Positions 54,128 through 64,000 of a stretch of DNA of 64,000 nt are shown here, one piece after another. Both the position numbers and the translations under genes were made by a program. Location: contig OZ023274.1 in the NCBI GenBank assembly GCA_964007475.1, positions 87,005,936 to 87,069,935 of the forward strand, written 5' to 3'. Origin of the DNA: Hybos culiciformis (lineage: Eukaryota; Arthropoda; Insecta; Diptera; Hybotidae). How positions within the stretch are numbered: position 1 is the first letter of the stretch; the number at the start of each line of letters is the position of its first letter. Below the pieces are notes generated by a model, which was given only the letters and a program-made list of their open reading frames with translations, made no database searches and was not told where the DNA came from.

Positions 54128-54395
54128 TTGTTTTTGGACAGTTTTCCATCAAAAATGAAAAATGAAGTATATGTGCTTTCATTAAACGTCGTCCGTCCGC
54201 CACTAAAATGCTTATAACATAACTAACTAACTAACCAACTAACTAACCAATCAATTTCATTTTTTTCGACATCTCGTTCACTTTCACTACATCGACTAAA
54301 TATTTCATATACAATTTATGTTTTAAATTTTTTTTTTTTAATTTTATTGGATTCCAAAGAAAATGAGTGCATTGGATATACATAGAATGTCGATT
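54128..54395. repeat. Dispersed repeat, copy 2 (with 18838-19135)
   Basis: Same order of shared words as copy 1: ttttccatcaaaaat, gtccgtccgccactaaaatg, acatctcgttcactttcac and gagtgcattgga. It includes a short aactaacta/ccaactaac tandem run absent from copy 1. Confidence 0.65.
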
Positions 54396-54725
54396 AAAGG
54401 AACTTAAAAAATGGTTAGAAAGACCAAGATTAAAGGAACCTAAAATATATTAAGCCCTGAAATTGAAATTGAAGTATTCTAAATCGAAATGTTGGATACC
54501 AACCCCATCCATATTTCATTTTTAAAATGATGTATTATTTTTTTTATATGTGTACTTGTATTGTAAATACGGGAAAGAAATTTGTATTATTAATGTAGTG
54601 TATAATATTATACGCTCTTCGTAACTATATACATTCATTTATTGAATTTTTATTATAATTTTTATTTTACATAAATTTTTTCAATAACTTGTTCTTATTG
54701 AACTCTAATATCATCAAAATAAAGA

Positions 54726-54731
54726 TTTATT
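54726..54731 (-). promoter_or_regulatory. Candidate poly(A) signal for the 54797-55261 ORF
   Basis: AATAAA on the minus strand about 65 bases past the stop, a normal distance. Confidence 0.45.
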
Positions 54732-54796
54732 AGAAATTTTTAAGATCTAAATACTCGTACATATGTATTTTAAAATTTTCTGTAATTTAATTTAAT

Positions 54797-55261
54797 TTAA
54801 AAGCATTTTCTAGTACACGGATTTCTGTATGAAGCTCTTGTTTCAGATAAATAAGGTGGTGGTATTTTAGCTTTCGCTTTTAAATATTCTCTCAATCCAT
54901 ATTCTGTGTAATTTCCATATGTTTCCATGAAATCAGAATGCCGTTCGGGTCGTATTTCAAAATGAATGTCATTGAAACGTGTGAAATTTTTCAAATATTT
55001 ATCATCGTGCATCAGATTTAATTTGCCCATATCTGAATTGTTGAAAGTTTCTTTGTAACGTTCATTGAGAAATCGTACAAGATATTTCGCTTTTGATTTA
55101 TAATTTTCGGTTACATCTGTTTCATATTTTCGACAACAATTATCAACTTTTTCCGGACCTAGTTCAGTTATACGATCTTCAAACCAATTGCCAAGCAAAC
55201 AAGTTGAGCTGTACAACTTTATAAATCTTGAATTTAGAAAAGAATTTTTTTGAAATTCCAT
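54797..55261 (-). CDS. Intact 154-residue protein with LLGNWFEDR motif, family uncertain
   Basis: A single-exon frame from ATG at 55261 (context AAAATGG) to the stop at 54797. The protein starts MEFQKNSFLNSRFIKLYSST, then CLLGNWFEDRITELGPEKVD, and ends SYRNPCTRKCF. There is no signal peptide or TM; it is charged and rich in Tyr, Asn and Arg, with balanced codon use unlike nearby AT-rich noise. The G-N-W-x-E-x-R motif and the Tyr/Pro/Arg-rich tail recall small cilia- and flagella-associated (microtubule inner) proteins, but I cannot name the family firmly. If so it would act in sperm or chordotonal axonemes. A short intronless gene with a nearby AATAAA is consistent with a testis-type gene; this is inference. 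Confidence 0.72.
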   Translation of the reverse strand: MEFQKNSFLNSRFIKLYSSTCLLGNWFEDRITELGPEKVDNCCRKYETDVTENYKSKAKYLVRFLNERYKETFNNSDMGKLNLMHDDKYLKNFTRFNDIHFEIRPERHSDFMETYGNYTEYGLREYLKAKAKIPPPYLSETRASYRNPCTRKCF

Positions 55262-55517
55262 TTTAACCGAAAATTAAATTATTATACTTTTGTGTTTATA
55301 AAAATCAACAATTAATTCATAAATAATAATTTTGTTACTTTTCAAATTCTGACATATTTAATAGAATTTAAAAAAAAAACTAATTTCTCGTCAACATCTT
55401 CAAAATAGGAATGATTAAAAAAGATGAAAATGTCAGATATAAATCCGCTTGATGTCAACTTTTTCTTAATACTTGATTTGTATCATTTAATCTAACTCAG
55501 GCACACAGTGCTAAATA
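55262..55517. other. Upstream region of the 154-residue ORF
   Basis: AT-rich; no promoter motif can be separated from background. Confidence 0.35.
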
Positions 55518-55901
55518 CAGTGATGGATTTACAAACAGGCACACTAGGCTCGAGCGACAAATATTGGGCGGCAAAAATTTTTAAAAAATTTTAGTCGCCA
55601 ATTGTATAAAAATATAAAACAGCGGTAACAAATTGCTCTGCAGAAAGATCTTTTTCGTGTTTGAGGAAAATCAAAAATCATCTCCGATCAACCGCTACAG
55701 ATACTAAATTAAATAATATTTTCATTATGAACATCGAATTTGACGTTTTGCAGAAATTGAATTTTCTGATATAATTAATGTATTTTTAAGTAAAAAGTTG
55801 AGAAAGAAAATATGAATGTGTTAAATGTCTTTATTTAAATGTTTTTTTCCGAAATTTTTTTAATAGTGCTTAAAGGCGGCATATATGTAAATCCGCCCCT
55901 G
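55518..55901 (+). mobile_element. Deleted hAT transposon (384 bp)
   Basis: Ends CAGTGATGGATTTACA and (right end inverted) CAGGGGCGGATTTACA are hAT-type TIRs. Flanking 8-mers gctaaata and gttgaatg agree at 5 of 8. The interior retains the transposase C-terminus, so it is an internal-deletion derivative of an autonomous element. Confidence 0.82.
55622..55774 (+). pseudogene. hAT transposase C-terminal dimerisation remnant
   Basis: The frame reads AVTNCSAERSFSCLRKIKNH, then LRSTATDTKLNNIFIMNIEF, and ends at TAA (55772-55774). The C-S-x-E-R-x-F-S ... L-R-S-T ... R/K-L motif is diagnostic of the hATC dimerisation domain. The catalytic part is missing, so it cannot encode an active enzyme. Confidence 0.9.
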
Positions 55902-56930
55902 GTTGAATGTATTATTAACTGACAAAAAATAATTTTAACCTACTTCATTAAATTCTGAAATAGAAAACTTAAAGGTATCATTTTTTGTGCAATTTCGTTA
56001 CTTTTAGCTTTAAAAACATTTGAAAGAAAATATTAAAATGTTATAATGAGTTTTTCTTCAAGTATATGCATACATGCCAAGTATAAACTTTTCTTATCTT
56101 TCAAATCGATTTACATAAAGTTCAGGTATGAAATTGAATAAGAACGAGAAAAAAGAAAATCTTGAATAAGTGAAGAAAATAAATTAACAATTCTAAGATG
56201 TATTTATTGCCTTCCCATTCGTAGAATTTTTTTTTTGAAATAACTTGTGGCCAAGAAAATGATTTAAAATGGAAATAGAAAACAATATTTAATTTCTTTC
56301 AGGATGAACTTTTTTTTTTAATTTCATTTTACAATGTCAAAAAATTTATTGACTGTTGAGGACCAAATTACCTATAATAGTGAACGAATAATTTAATATT
56401 ATACATATTGTTATAAATACATATAATTTATTATAAAAAAATAAATAAATAAACCGCGTGAATTAACTTTTATGAAGAAATTCAATTATGTGAAGCTAAA
56501 CTTTTATCATTAATAAAAACAAAATAGACATTTAATTTTATATTCCCTTTCTTTATTATTGTTGTAAAGTAACAAAAATATAGGTATGATGACTATATAG
56601 AAATTATTTTCAAATATACAGAATTAGAATTAATTAATTACAGGATTAATGTTTATAGTAACCAAAAATTGTTATTAGATTGATAGGTATTTAGAAACTA
56701 CAATTCATTAATTTTAATGAATTCTGAAATCGAAAGCAATATAAATAAAATACTATTTATGTTATTTATGTAAAAATGTATACTATTTCAAATCATAAAT
56801 ATAATATAATATATTATATATTATATATATTTTTTTTATTGGTTCTTATCATATTAGCAACATAAACTTTAAGTCATTATATTCAATTTTATTTATTCTA
56901 AAGGTTGATTTTTGTTCACACCAGAGTAAA
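55902..56930. other. AT-rich spacer
   Basis: No gene or element recognised. Confidence 0.4.
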
Positions 56931-56957
56931 GAACTGAAACAGAATCAGAAGCTAACA

Positions 56958-57026
56958 CCATAGAATTTAGCAATATGTCCCGAATCCTTACGACAGGTGG
57001 GCGTTTTCTGTCGCTAAATTCTGTGG
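56958..57026. repeat. Nested stem-loop
   Basis: CCATAGAATTTAGC (56958-56971) pairs with GCTAAATTCTGTGG (57013-57026), and an inner CGACAG (56991-56996) pairs with CTGTCG (57008-57013). Flanking cagaatcagaagc and aatctgattctgata are also roughly inverted, suggesting a larger MITE of about 180 bp. Confidence 0.5.
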
Positions 57027-57180
57027 GTAAATTTCTTCACCGGAATAAAATATGGCGCAATATATAAGAATCTGATTCTGATACAGTGTTCTGTTCTGTT
57101 TTATGTAAAAATACACCTTAAGCTTCAAAAGAAAATGTACTAAGTGAAAAAAAAAATATTAAATAAATATTTTTTGGAAG

Positions 57181-57199
57181 TAGATAGATAGATAGATAG
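57181..57199. repeat. (TAGA)n microsatellite
   Basis: Nearly five perfect tetranucleotide units. Confidence 0.8.
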
Positions 57200-57564
57200 G
57201 TAGAAGATAGAGATAGGAAGAAAACGAACTTGTTTAAATTCATTTAAATCTCGTACAACAGAGAAAAATTTTATGTATTTAGAAAAACAGCGGCATCCAA
57301 CCAATATGATCTAATGTATAATTGATAGTTTTCTAACGCTGAAAATCGAAGGACAATTATGTTTACATAAAATTTCTTCACCGGAATATTTTCCTTGTTA
57401 AAATTGCCAATAATTGTTTTAAAGTTTCAGTACTCAATTTAAAATAATAAAAATAAAAATAACACACCACTCACATCATAAACAAATAAAGCTTTTTATT
57501 TGGAAACATTTTTGATAAAATAAAATTATCAAACACCTAAGACGGCGACAAAGAATTCTATGTA

Positions 57565-58045
57565 TTTCTGTCTGTGTTTTGGTACTAAAAGAGCCAATGT
57601 GCAAAATTAACTTTTCTTTTAAATTCAATTAAAAACGTTTTATTATTCCCATACATTTTCTTACTCTTTCAATACGCCTGTACATACTTTTTATTTAATT
57701 TTCATTTTGATTTCTTTTCGTAAAAATTACGAAATGTGGTTCGAAAAATTACGAAATGTGGTTTAAACAAAGTATTCGAATTTAATATTAAATAGATTTT
57801 GAATGCGATTTTTTTATTTTTAGAATAAATATTCCTTTAATTTTGATCCCGGCAGATAAAACTAAATTTAGAGTGTATGGGAAGCTTAACATTATAGGTG
57901 CAAAGGCATTTAATTTTGTTCGCAAATATTTTTTTTTCATTTATAACGACTAATAATAGTTGAAAGCGATTTATGAAAACGATTGAAAATAAAATATTCT
58001 AAAATTCACATAGGCCCTTTTAGCACCAAGGCACAGAGATATTTT
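57565..58045. mobile_element. Candidate MITE with inverted ends
   Basis: tttggtactaaaagagccaa (about 57578) and its inverted counterpart around 58012-58035 (ccttttagcaccaag) match over about 45 bases with differences. Inside, gaaaaattacgaaatgtggt-like words are directly repeated at about 57725-57765. Ends and duplication are not resolved. Confidence 0.45.
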
Positions 58046-61000
58046 CATAAAAATTAAGAAAGTCTGTAAAAAAATTTCAACGATGATGTTTTATAACATT
58101 CCTCAATTTATTTTTCGTAGCTAAACACTGTTGGTAAGAAGCAAGGATAATATTATTTTATCATACAATATTTTTTAAGAAGACTTAAAAGTTTAACAAA
58201 AGAGGAATACTTCTTTCAATTTTTTATATAATTTATTTTACTTCAATTTATATATAAAGTTCTTCGTAACAAAGTTCGCATGATAACTTAAAGATTGGTT
58301 AAAATTTTAATCTATTCATGATTCGAAAGGTTTTGTGACGGTATTTCGTCATTGATGTCTCGATTAAAAAGGTTCTTATTAAAACCAGAAACTTTTGCAA
58401 AAAAATAGGTAAATAAATATTATGCTCCTTTTAATGATTTTATCAAAAAACAAAATTTTAAACAATGTAAATATTAAAAATTCATGAAAATGATTGTTTT
58501 GAAAATGATTTACATAATAGTATTCAGTCTTAATTAATTTGGCAAATAATTTAGAACGATAACACCAGTTTAGGTATTTACTACAAATATTTTTTTTTGT
58601 GTAAACCATATAGAAATGTACCTACATATTTTTTTTCATACTTTTAAAATTAAGTTGTTATACAATTTTTATTCTTAAAATAACTTTATAAAAATTTGTC
58701 CATCATTTATTTTTATTTTATCCTCTTATGTTTTTTATACTGAATTTTCATTCTGTGTTATTTCCTCAAATTATATATGTATATGTAGTTATGCATAGAT
58801 TGTACACATAACATCACTGTTATTATATTTTTATAAATATTTATATTTATTTATATGTATGTATATAATTACACGTAATCTCTCTGTTATAAAGCAAAAA
58901 AAAAAAAAGATAAAATATACCTACTTACCATTTTTGTAAACATATAAAGTTATTAGATATACAATCTTAATTACTGTTTATGTTTATTTTGCGTTCCCTA
59001 AAAATCACTTATTTTAATAATAAACAAGGGGACATCATGAATATTTTTGTGTATACTTTTAAGGATTTTCTTTAATATTGTAAGTTGTAGTCCATTTAAT
59101 TGTTAATAAATTGGTTTTCCTAATTATGCGAACTTGTATATATAATGTACTGTACACATAAAAAAAACTATGTGTAAAATAGAATTTACATAAAGTGAAA
59201 GATTTTTATTTTCGGTTTTTGTTTTCAGGATATGAACAAAACCTTTTGGGAACTGCAACTCTGACAGGTGGTACTTTAATTATTTCTCTTATTAAGAATA
59301 CACTTTGATTAACGCGTTTATTTAGACGAGCTATATTCATGTGAAAAGGTACAAAATAAAAATTAAAAATTAATTCAATGTGTAAATAAAGCGAAAGAGA
59401 CTTAGGACAAAATAAAATTTGTTAAGTATACGTCGTCCATTTCACAGAGATTTGTAATAAAAAAAAAATCTAAATTATAAAATCAAAATTAATTACCCTC
59501 TATGATGGTTTTTCTTTTTATAACAAAGTCAATTTTGTTTTTATTTATTTTTGTTGTGATACTAATTAACATAGAGAAGATATTAGTTATAATACTCATT
59601 GAAAATGACAGATTTGAAATCGAATACGATACTATTATTAATATGTGTACATATATAAACTCTGAATTTTTGTTTTCTCGAAAGAAAAAACATTTCTACA
59701 TTTACGTATAATATACATTCATTGATGGTATGTTTTTAATGATTTTGACAAAATCAATAACAAATAAAATTCTCGTACCAAAATCAACGATATCTTAAAT
59801 TTCATTAATCAAAAATAATAAAAAAAAAATCATAGCTTTTTTCATCTATTGTTTATATATATTCTTCTTTTTATTCAAAATCAATAGTTTGCGGAAGAGA
59901 TTAATAATAATTTTCTTTTTTGAAATTTCAAATGTAATGTGAAGATATTTTTCAAGAACACGATAAATTCAAATTAAAGATTCCTGTCCATATCATGACA
60001 GGAAAGTTAAATAATTATTCTTCCTTGTTTTATTTTATTTTATTTTTTCTGATTTTTTTGATTGGAATGATTTTTTGAGTTGAAATAAAGTCAAAAATTG
60101 ACGAAAAAAAGGATCTATCTACTGTATTTATTTAGCACTTAATTGGTCGTCAAAACTGACATGAGTTCGATCACAGGCATTAGCAGGAGGCATTAAAAAC
60201 ATTCAAATGCTCCTTCTTAAAACCACAAACAGTTATGAGTAATTTCAATGTTGGAAACGTCAGAAGTGGGTCGAAAATAATCGTTTTTAATCCGACTAAT
60301 GGATCAATGAAAGCTAAAAAACATTGAATGGTACATTTAAAATAATATTAAAAAAAAATGTATTCAACAAATTATATACTTGAATTCCTCAAAATCAGGC
60401 ATGCCTACATATAATTGGCTTATTCTAAAATCATATGATTAATATTTAGGACGTGCTGTATTTCAGTTATTAAAAAGTTTTCAATTGAATATTATCCAGC
60501 ATATTCAAAGATTATTTTCATTGTTTTAATTGTTTATTACTCAATGTGATAAAATTTCCATTTAAAGATAAATTAGGTGAAATTTTCAATTCATACTAAT
60601 TTGAAGCATAATCTGTAGGTATTTTTTATTTCCATTGAAAATATTTTGAAGTCAATATTATTCATTCATTATATAGAATAAAAACCCAATGAAAGGCATC
60701 ATATAACACTTAGAATTCTGTATATATTTATACCTACATATATAAGATTTAGTCTAACCAATTTGTTATGTTCCACTTGATGTGCATTGCAGTAGTGTTT
60801 AATGTGGTTTATTTGAATAATATTCTGTATTTTAAATTTATTTTTTCTATAAATCGAGAGTATATTTTTTATTAGCAGGTAAAATGCAGCAGGAAAAGTT
60901 TTACATCGTTTTCAAGAGAAATTATTTTAAATATTTTTTTTTTCTGAAATGCTCTATATTCTACAAAATTAAGCGGAATTGGCCGGTTTAGTAGTTTTTG

Positions 61001-64000
61001 TTAATTTTTATATATAAAATGAAAAATTTCATTTCACAAACTAAGCTTCATTTATTGACTTTTGACTTTTTGATTAATACAAATTAAAATGAAAAAAAAT
61101 TTCTTAGCGTTGCTTTTGTATAAATTTTGCATAAAATTCACTAGCTTTGTACTAGGGCTAGCCCCATACAACTGCGATGTAAAATGCAAAGCACTATTTA
61201 CTTTACTTTAGATTTTACATTTTCCCTATGAATTGAAACAAAATCACGGCTATTGGATATTTATTTTCTGAAATTTTATTAACTAAATTAATAAAGAATA
61301 CATCACAACTTACATGAAAGTTCTTTTGCCAAAACTTGCTTGTATTTTGTATTCATTTAATGCTTTTGAATTGAAAACGTCATATAAGTACCTATAGTGT
61401 AAGCAAAACAAGAAAGTTCTTCCACCGTCCGTAGAGATTGTTTATACAAGCTGTAGCTAGTTATCAAATCAACAAAAAATTAAGGTTTTCTTTTCTAGTA
61501 TTAAACTTAATGAAAATTTTAATCATTTATTCAATGTCTTAACTATAATTTTCATTAAAATTTTCTTTTGTTTCACTTGACGGTCTTGGCGTGCATTAAA
61601 CAGAATAAAATAAAATAAAAGCTCTTTAAATCTAAACTCTTCATATCTAAAGCACCCATGCTTATGGAAATTAAGTAATTTCCGGAAAAACTTTTGATGG
61701 AAATACAATTTCTAAATGATGACAATTTATTTATGGAGGATTTGCAAAAAAAAAAAAGGAATGCTAAAAACCATGAAAGTGCTACAAAAAAGTTTTTTTT
61801 TTTTATTTGCTTTATTCTAACTTACTTAGTAACAATTTTATTTAATGAAAGCTAAAATTTTACGGGTTAAAAGAAAAAATATTTGCAAACAAAAAAATAA
61901 AAGGAATAAATTGTTTCTTAAACGATAGAGAATGACACAACAAGAAGAAAACTTAATTATCTGCTCGCATAGTCCATTAATATGAAAATACAAAAAAAAA
62001 GAAGTGTGAAAAAAGAAAACGAATTCAAAATACTCAGAGGCACTTTAAGAAATATAATAATAATTTTTTTTTCTTTTTAATTAAAAATACTTTTTTTTTA
62101 ATTGTTATTTCTTGAAATCTGTATAGAAGTAATTAAAATTTAGTTCATATCGGAAAACTTCATTGTCACTTTTTCTATTAAAATTGGAATTAAATAGATA
62201 TAAAAAAAAATTTGAATTAATTTTGAAGTAAGCTAATTTCTTTCATTAAATTTTGGTACTAAAATAGTTTTGACTGCGACATTAAACTAGGAAAGAAATT
62301 GTTAAAATCGTTTGTCAACTTTCATACGGCGCGAACACCATTATCGGATATCAAAAACTACCCGTGCGAATTATCCGGTATGTTATGGGTATATTGAAGT
62401 ATATTTATTAATTTATCAATATAGGAACACTTGCGCTAATTAAATCTCACTTACTTTGTAAATTATTTTAGAAAATTTATAATATTTTCAGGTTAATAAG
62501 ATGTTATTATTTTAATGGGATTCATTTTTAAGATAAAAATTAATATATAAAAAAGCAGATTTACGTTTGTTATAGCGAATAATATAATTCAAATTGAATT
62601 TGATTTCGATATTTAACATTTTATAATGATTATTACAAATACTCAAAAAGATTGCACAAAAAAAGGTAAACTATGAATATCTCGTTAAATAGGAGATATG
62701 GTGGAGCCTCAAGAGAAAAAAAAGAGGACTTTTGGCATGACTTATTGTGGACATGTTTTTAATAGGAAAATTAGTAATCTAATAAGTATTAAATGCCATA
62801 TGGTTGATTAACATGTTAATTTGAAAGAGAAATGTAAATGTACACATTAAGTTAAATAAACATTTTTCGAAGATATTTAATGCAATTTCCATTCAATGAT
62901 TATATTATTTTTATGTACATTACATTTATATTGTTTTATGTTTTATAATATTGAATAGCTAAATGCTTCAATAAATTTATTTACAAATATTTATTGTTTT
63001 TAAGAACATAAATAACTAAACATTTATTAAAGTAAAATTTGTATGAAATTGCAAAAGATTAATTATTCAATTTTCATTATATAATTCATTAATCATAAAA
63101 AATATGATGCATTTAGTATCAAAAATAAAATTTATCGTTACAAAACTAAGTATAGGTATAAACATATAATGGTTTTCCTAAATTATTTTAATGTAATTCA
63201 TTATTTATATAATATTTATGAAAAATATAATTCACAAGTAATTTAGTAACATCAGGTGTTATTTTCAGCATTAGAATGCATCCTATGAGGATCTTTTTAA
63301 CATTAAAATTTTTATGTTCTTTTTTAATTGAAATAACACGTCGTTCCTCATAATAATAAATATAAACATAAAATTTTAGATGTTGAAAAATAATTTTTTT
63401 TAAATTTTGATAGTAACTTGGAATGAATTGTCATAAGTATTCCATAAGTATTTTTCTCAGAACAATTGTTGCTCTTAAAGTTCAATATCAACATTCAACA
63501 CTATTACATTAAATATTATATTTACGTTAGAGTGTAAGGCTTTTGAAAGACAACTCCGTCCAGCCAGAAATTCTAGTTTTAAATTAAAATACATTTCATA
63601 TTTTTAAAAAATCCTTTGCATCATTTAATAAATTGATAACTATCACTCTCTTCTCACAATTAAAGATTATTATATGCAACTTTCTAATGTCAACACCAAA
63701 AAAATAACATTTATACATTATAGTTGAAAATTCTTATTTACAAAATTATTTTTCGTGCTATAAATTACCTATAATGAATTATATTTTAAAATTGAATATA
63801 AATTCGATACTCTTTACCCATTTATAGTACATATAAACACACAATATGCATATTAAAATTATCTACTTATAAATAGGTCTGATAAGTGCAATTAATTATA
63901 TGATTTATTATTTGCACAATAATCACAATTTAATTATATTTTCCTCAATAAAAAAAAACACATCCTTTTCACTTTCGGTTATAATTAATTATGCTGTACG
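58046..64000. other. AT-rich region to the end of the window
   Basis: No confident gene. Around 59230-59330 a less AT-rich patch is open on both strands (minus MNIARLNKRVNQSVFL..., plus YEQNLLGTATLTGG after a good acceptor) and cannot be resolved. At 60163 gagttcgatcacaggc resembles a pol III B box, possibly a SINE fragment. Confidence 0.4.

Noticed and set aside
32124..64000. CRISPR arrays, rRNA or intact tRNA genes
   Set aside because: No regular direct-repeat/spacer pattern or rRNA-like sequence; the only tRNA-like boxes (46210-46310, weakly 60163) are degenerate and SINE-like.

Overview
The window is AT-rich insect-type nuclear DNA. Exons are short and phased, most introns begin gtaagt/gtaaat and end in a pyrimidine tract plus ag, and the spaces between genes are full of small inverted-repeat transposons. 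The species cannot be told from the sequence. The best phylogenetic clue is a collagen + Ig + olfactomedin protein of the type insects carry (Drosophila CG6867; distant relatives are nematode UNC-122 and vertebrate gliomedin).

Layout. (1) 114-1210, minus strand: two exons of a single-domain galectin, with a hAT-type MITE in the intron flanked by a perfect 8-bp duplication. (2) 2278-3446, plus strand: the TM4-to-tail part of a Moody/Tre1-like rhodopsin-family GPCR. It carries an in-frame stop and a splice-phase clash after TM5 and a second stop in the tail, so it looks disabled or mis-assembled. (3) 3.4-26 kb: no confident gene. It holds foldback elements, a 31-bp tandem repeat, a 1.84-kb inverted-repeat element whose empty site survives in a second copy of the host repeat 6 kb away, a hAT-like element, and a 730-bp foldback element made of palindromes around a very GC-rich core. 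(4) 26211-46830, plus strand: a complete 19-exon gene for a 1008-residue colmedin-like type II membrane protein. Its parts in order are a cytoplasmic Asp tract, TM segment, RKRR furin site, collagen repeats, two Ig domains and an olfactomedin domain. All splice phases agree. Its introns hold a long-TIR MITE, a dispersed repeat with a long hairpin, and a tRNA-derived SINE. (5) 46.8-54.7 kb: repeats, including a second palindrome array (601 bp) built like the first but on a different sequence, and a hAT MITE beside a second copy of the repeat in intron 13. (6) 54797-55261, minus strand: an intact 154-codon ORF with an LLGNWFEDR motif; family not firmly recognised. (7) 55.3-64 kb: a hAT remnant that still encodes the transposase C-terminal dimerisation segment, then mostly featureless AT-rich DNA.

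The genes do not form an obvious pathway. The colmedin-like protein is probably a cell-surface or shed matrix organiser, the galectin a beta-galactoside-binding lectin, and the GPCR remnant comes from a family used in cell migration and barrier glia. The strongest unexplained structures are the two palindrome arrays (19158-19887 and 51316-51916). They share a CGCGG-bounded palindromic unit design but little sequence otherwise.
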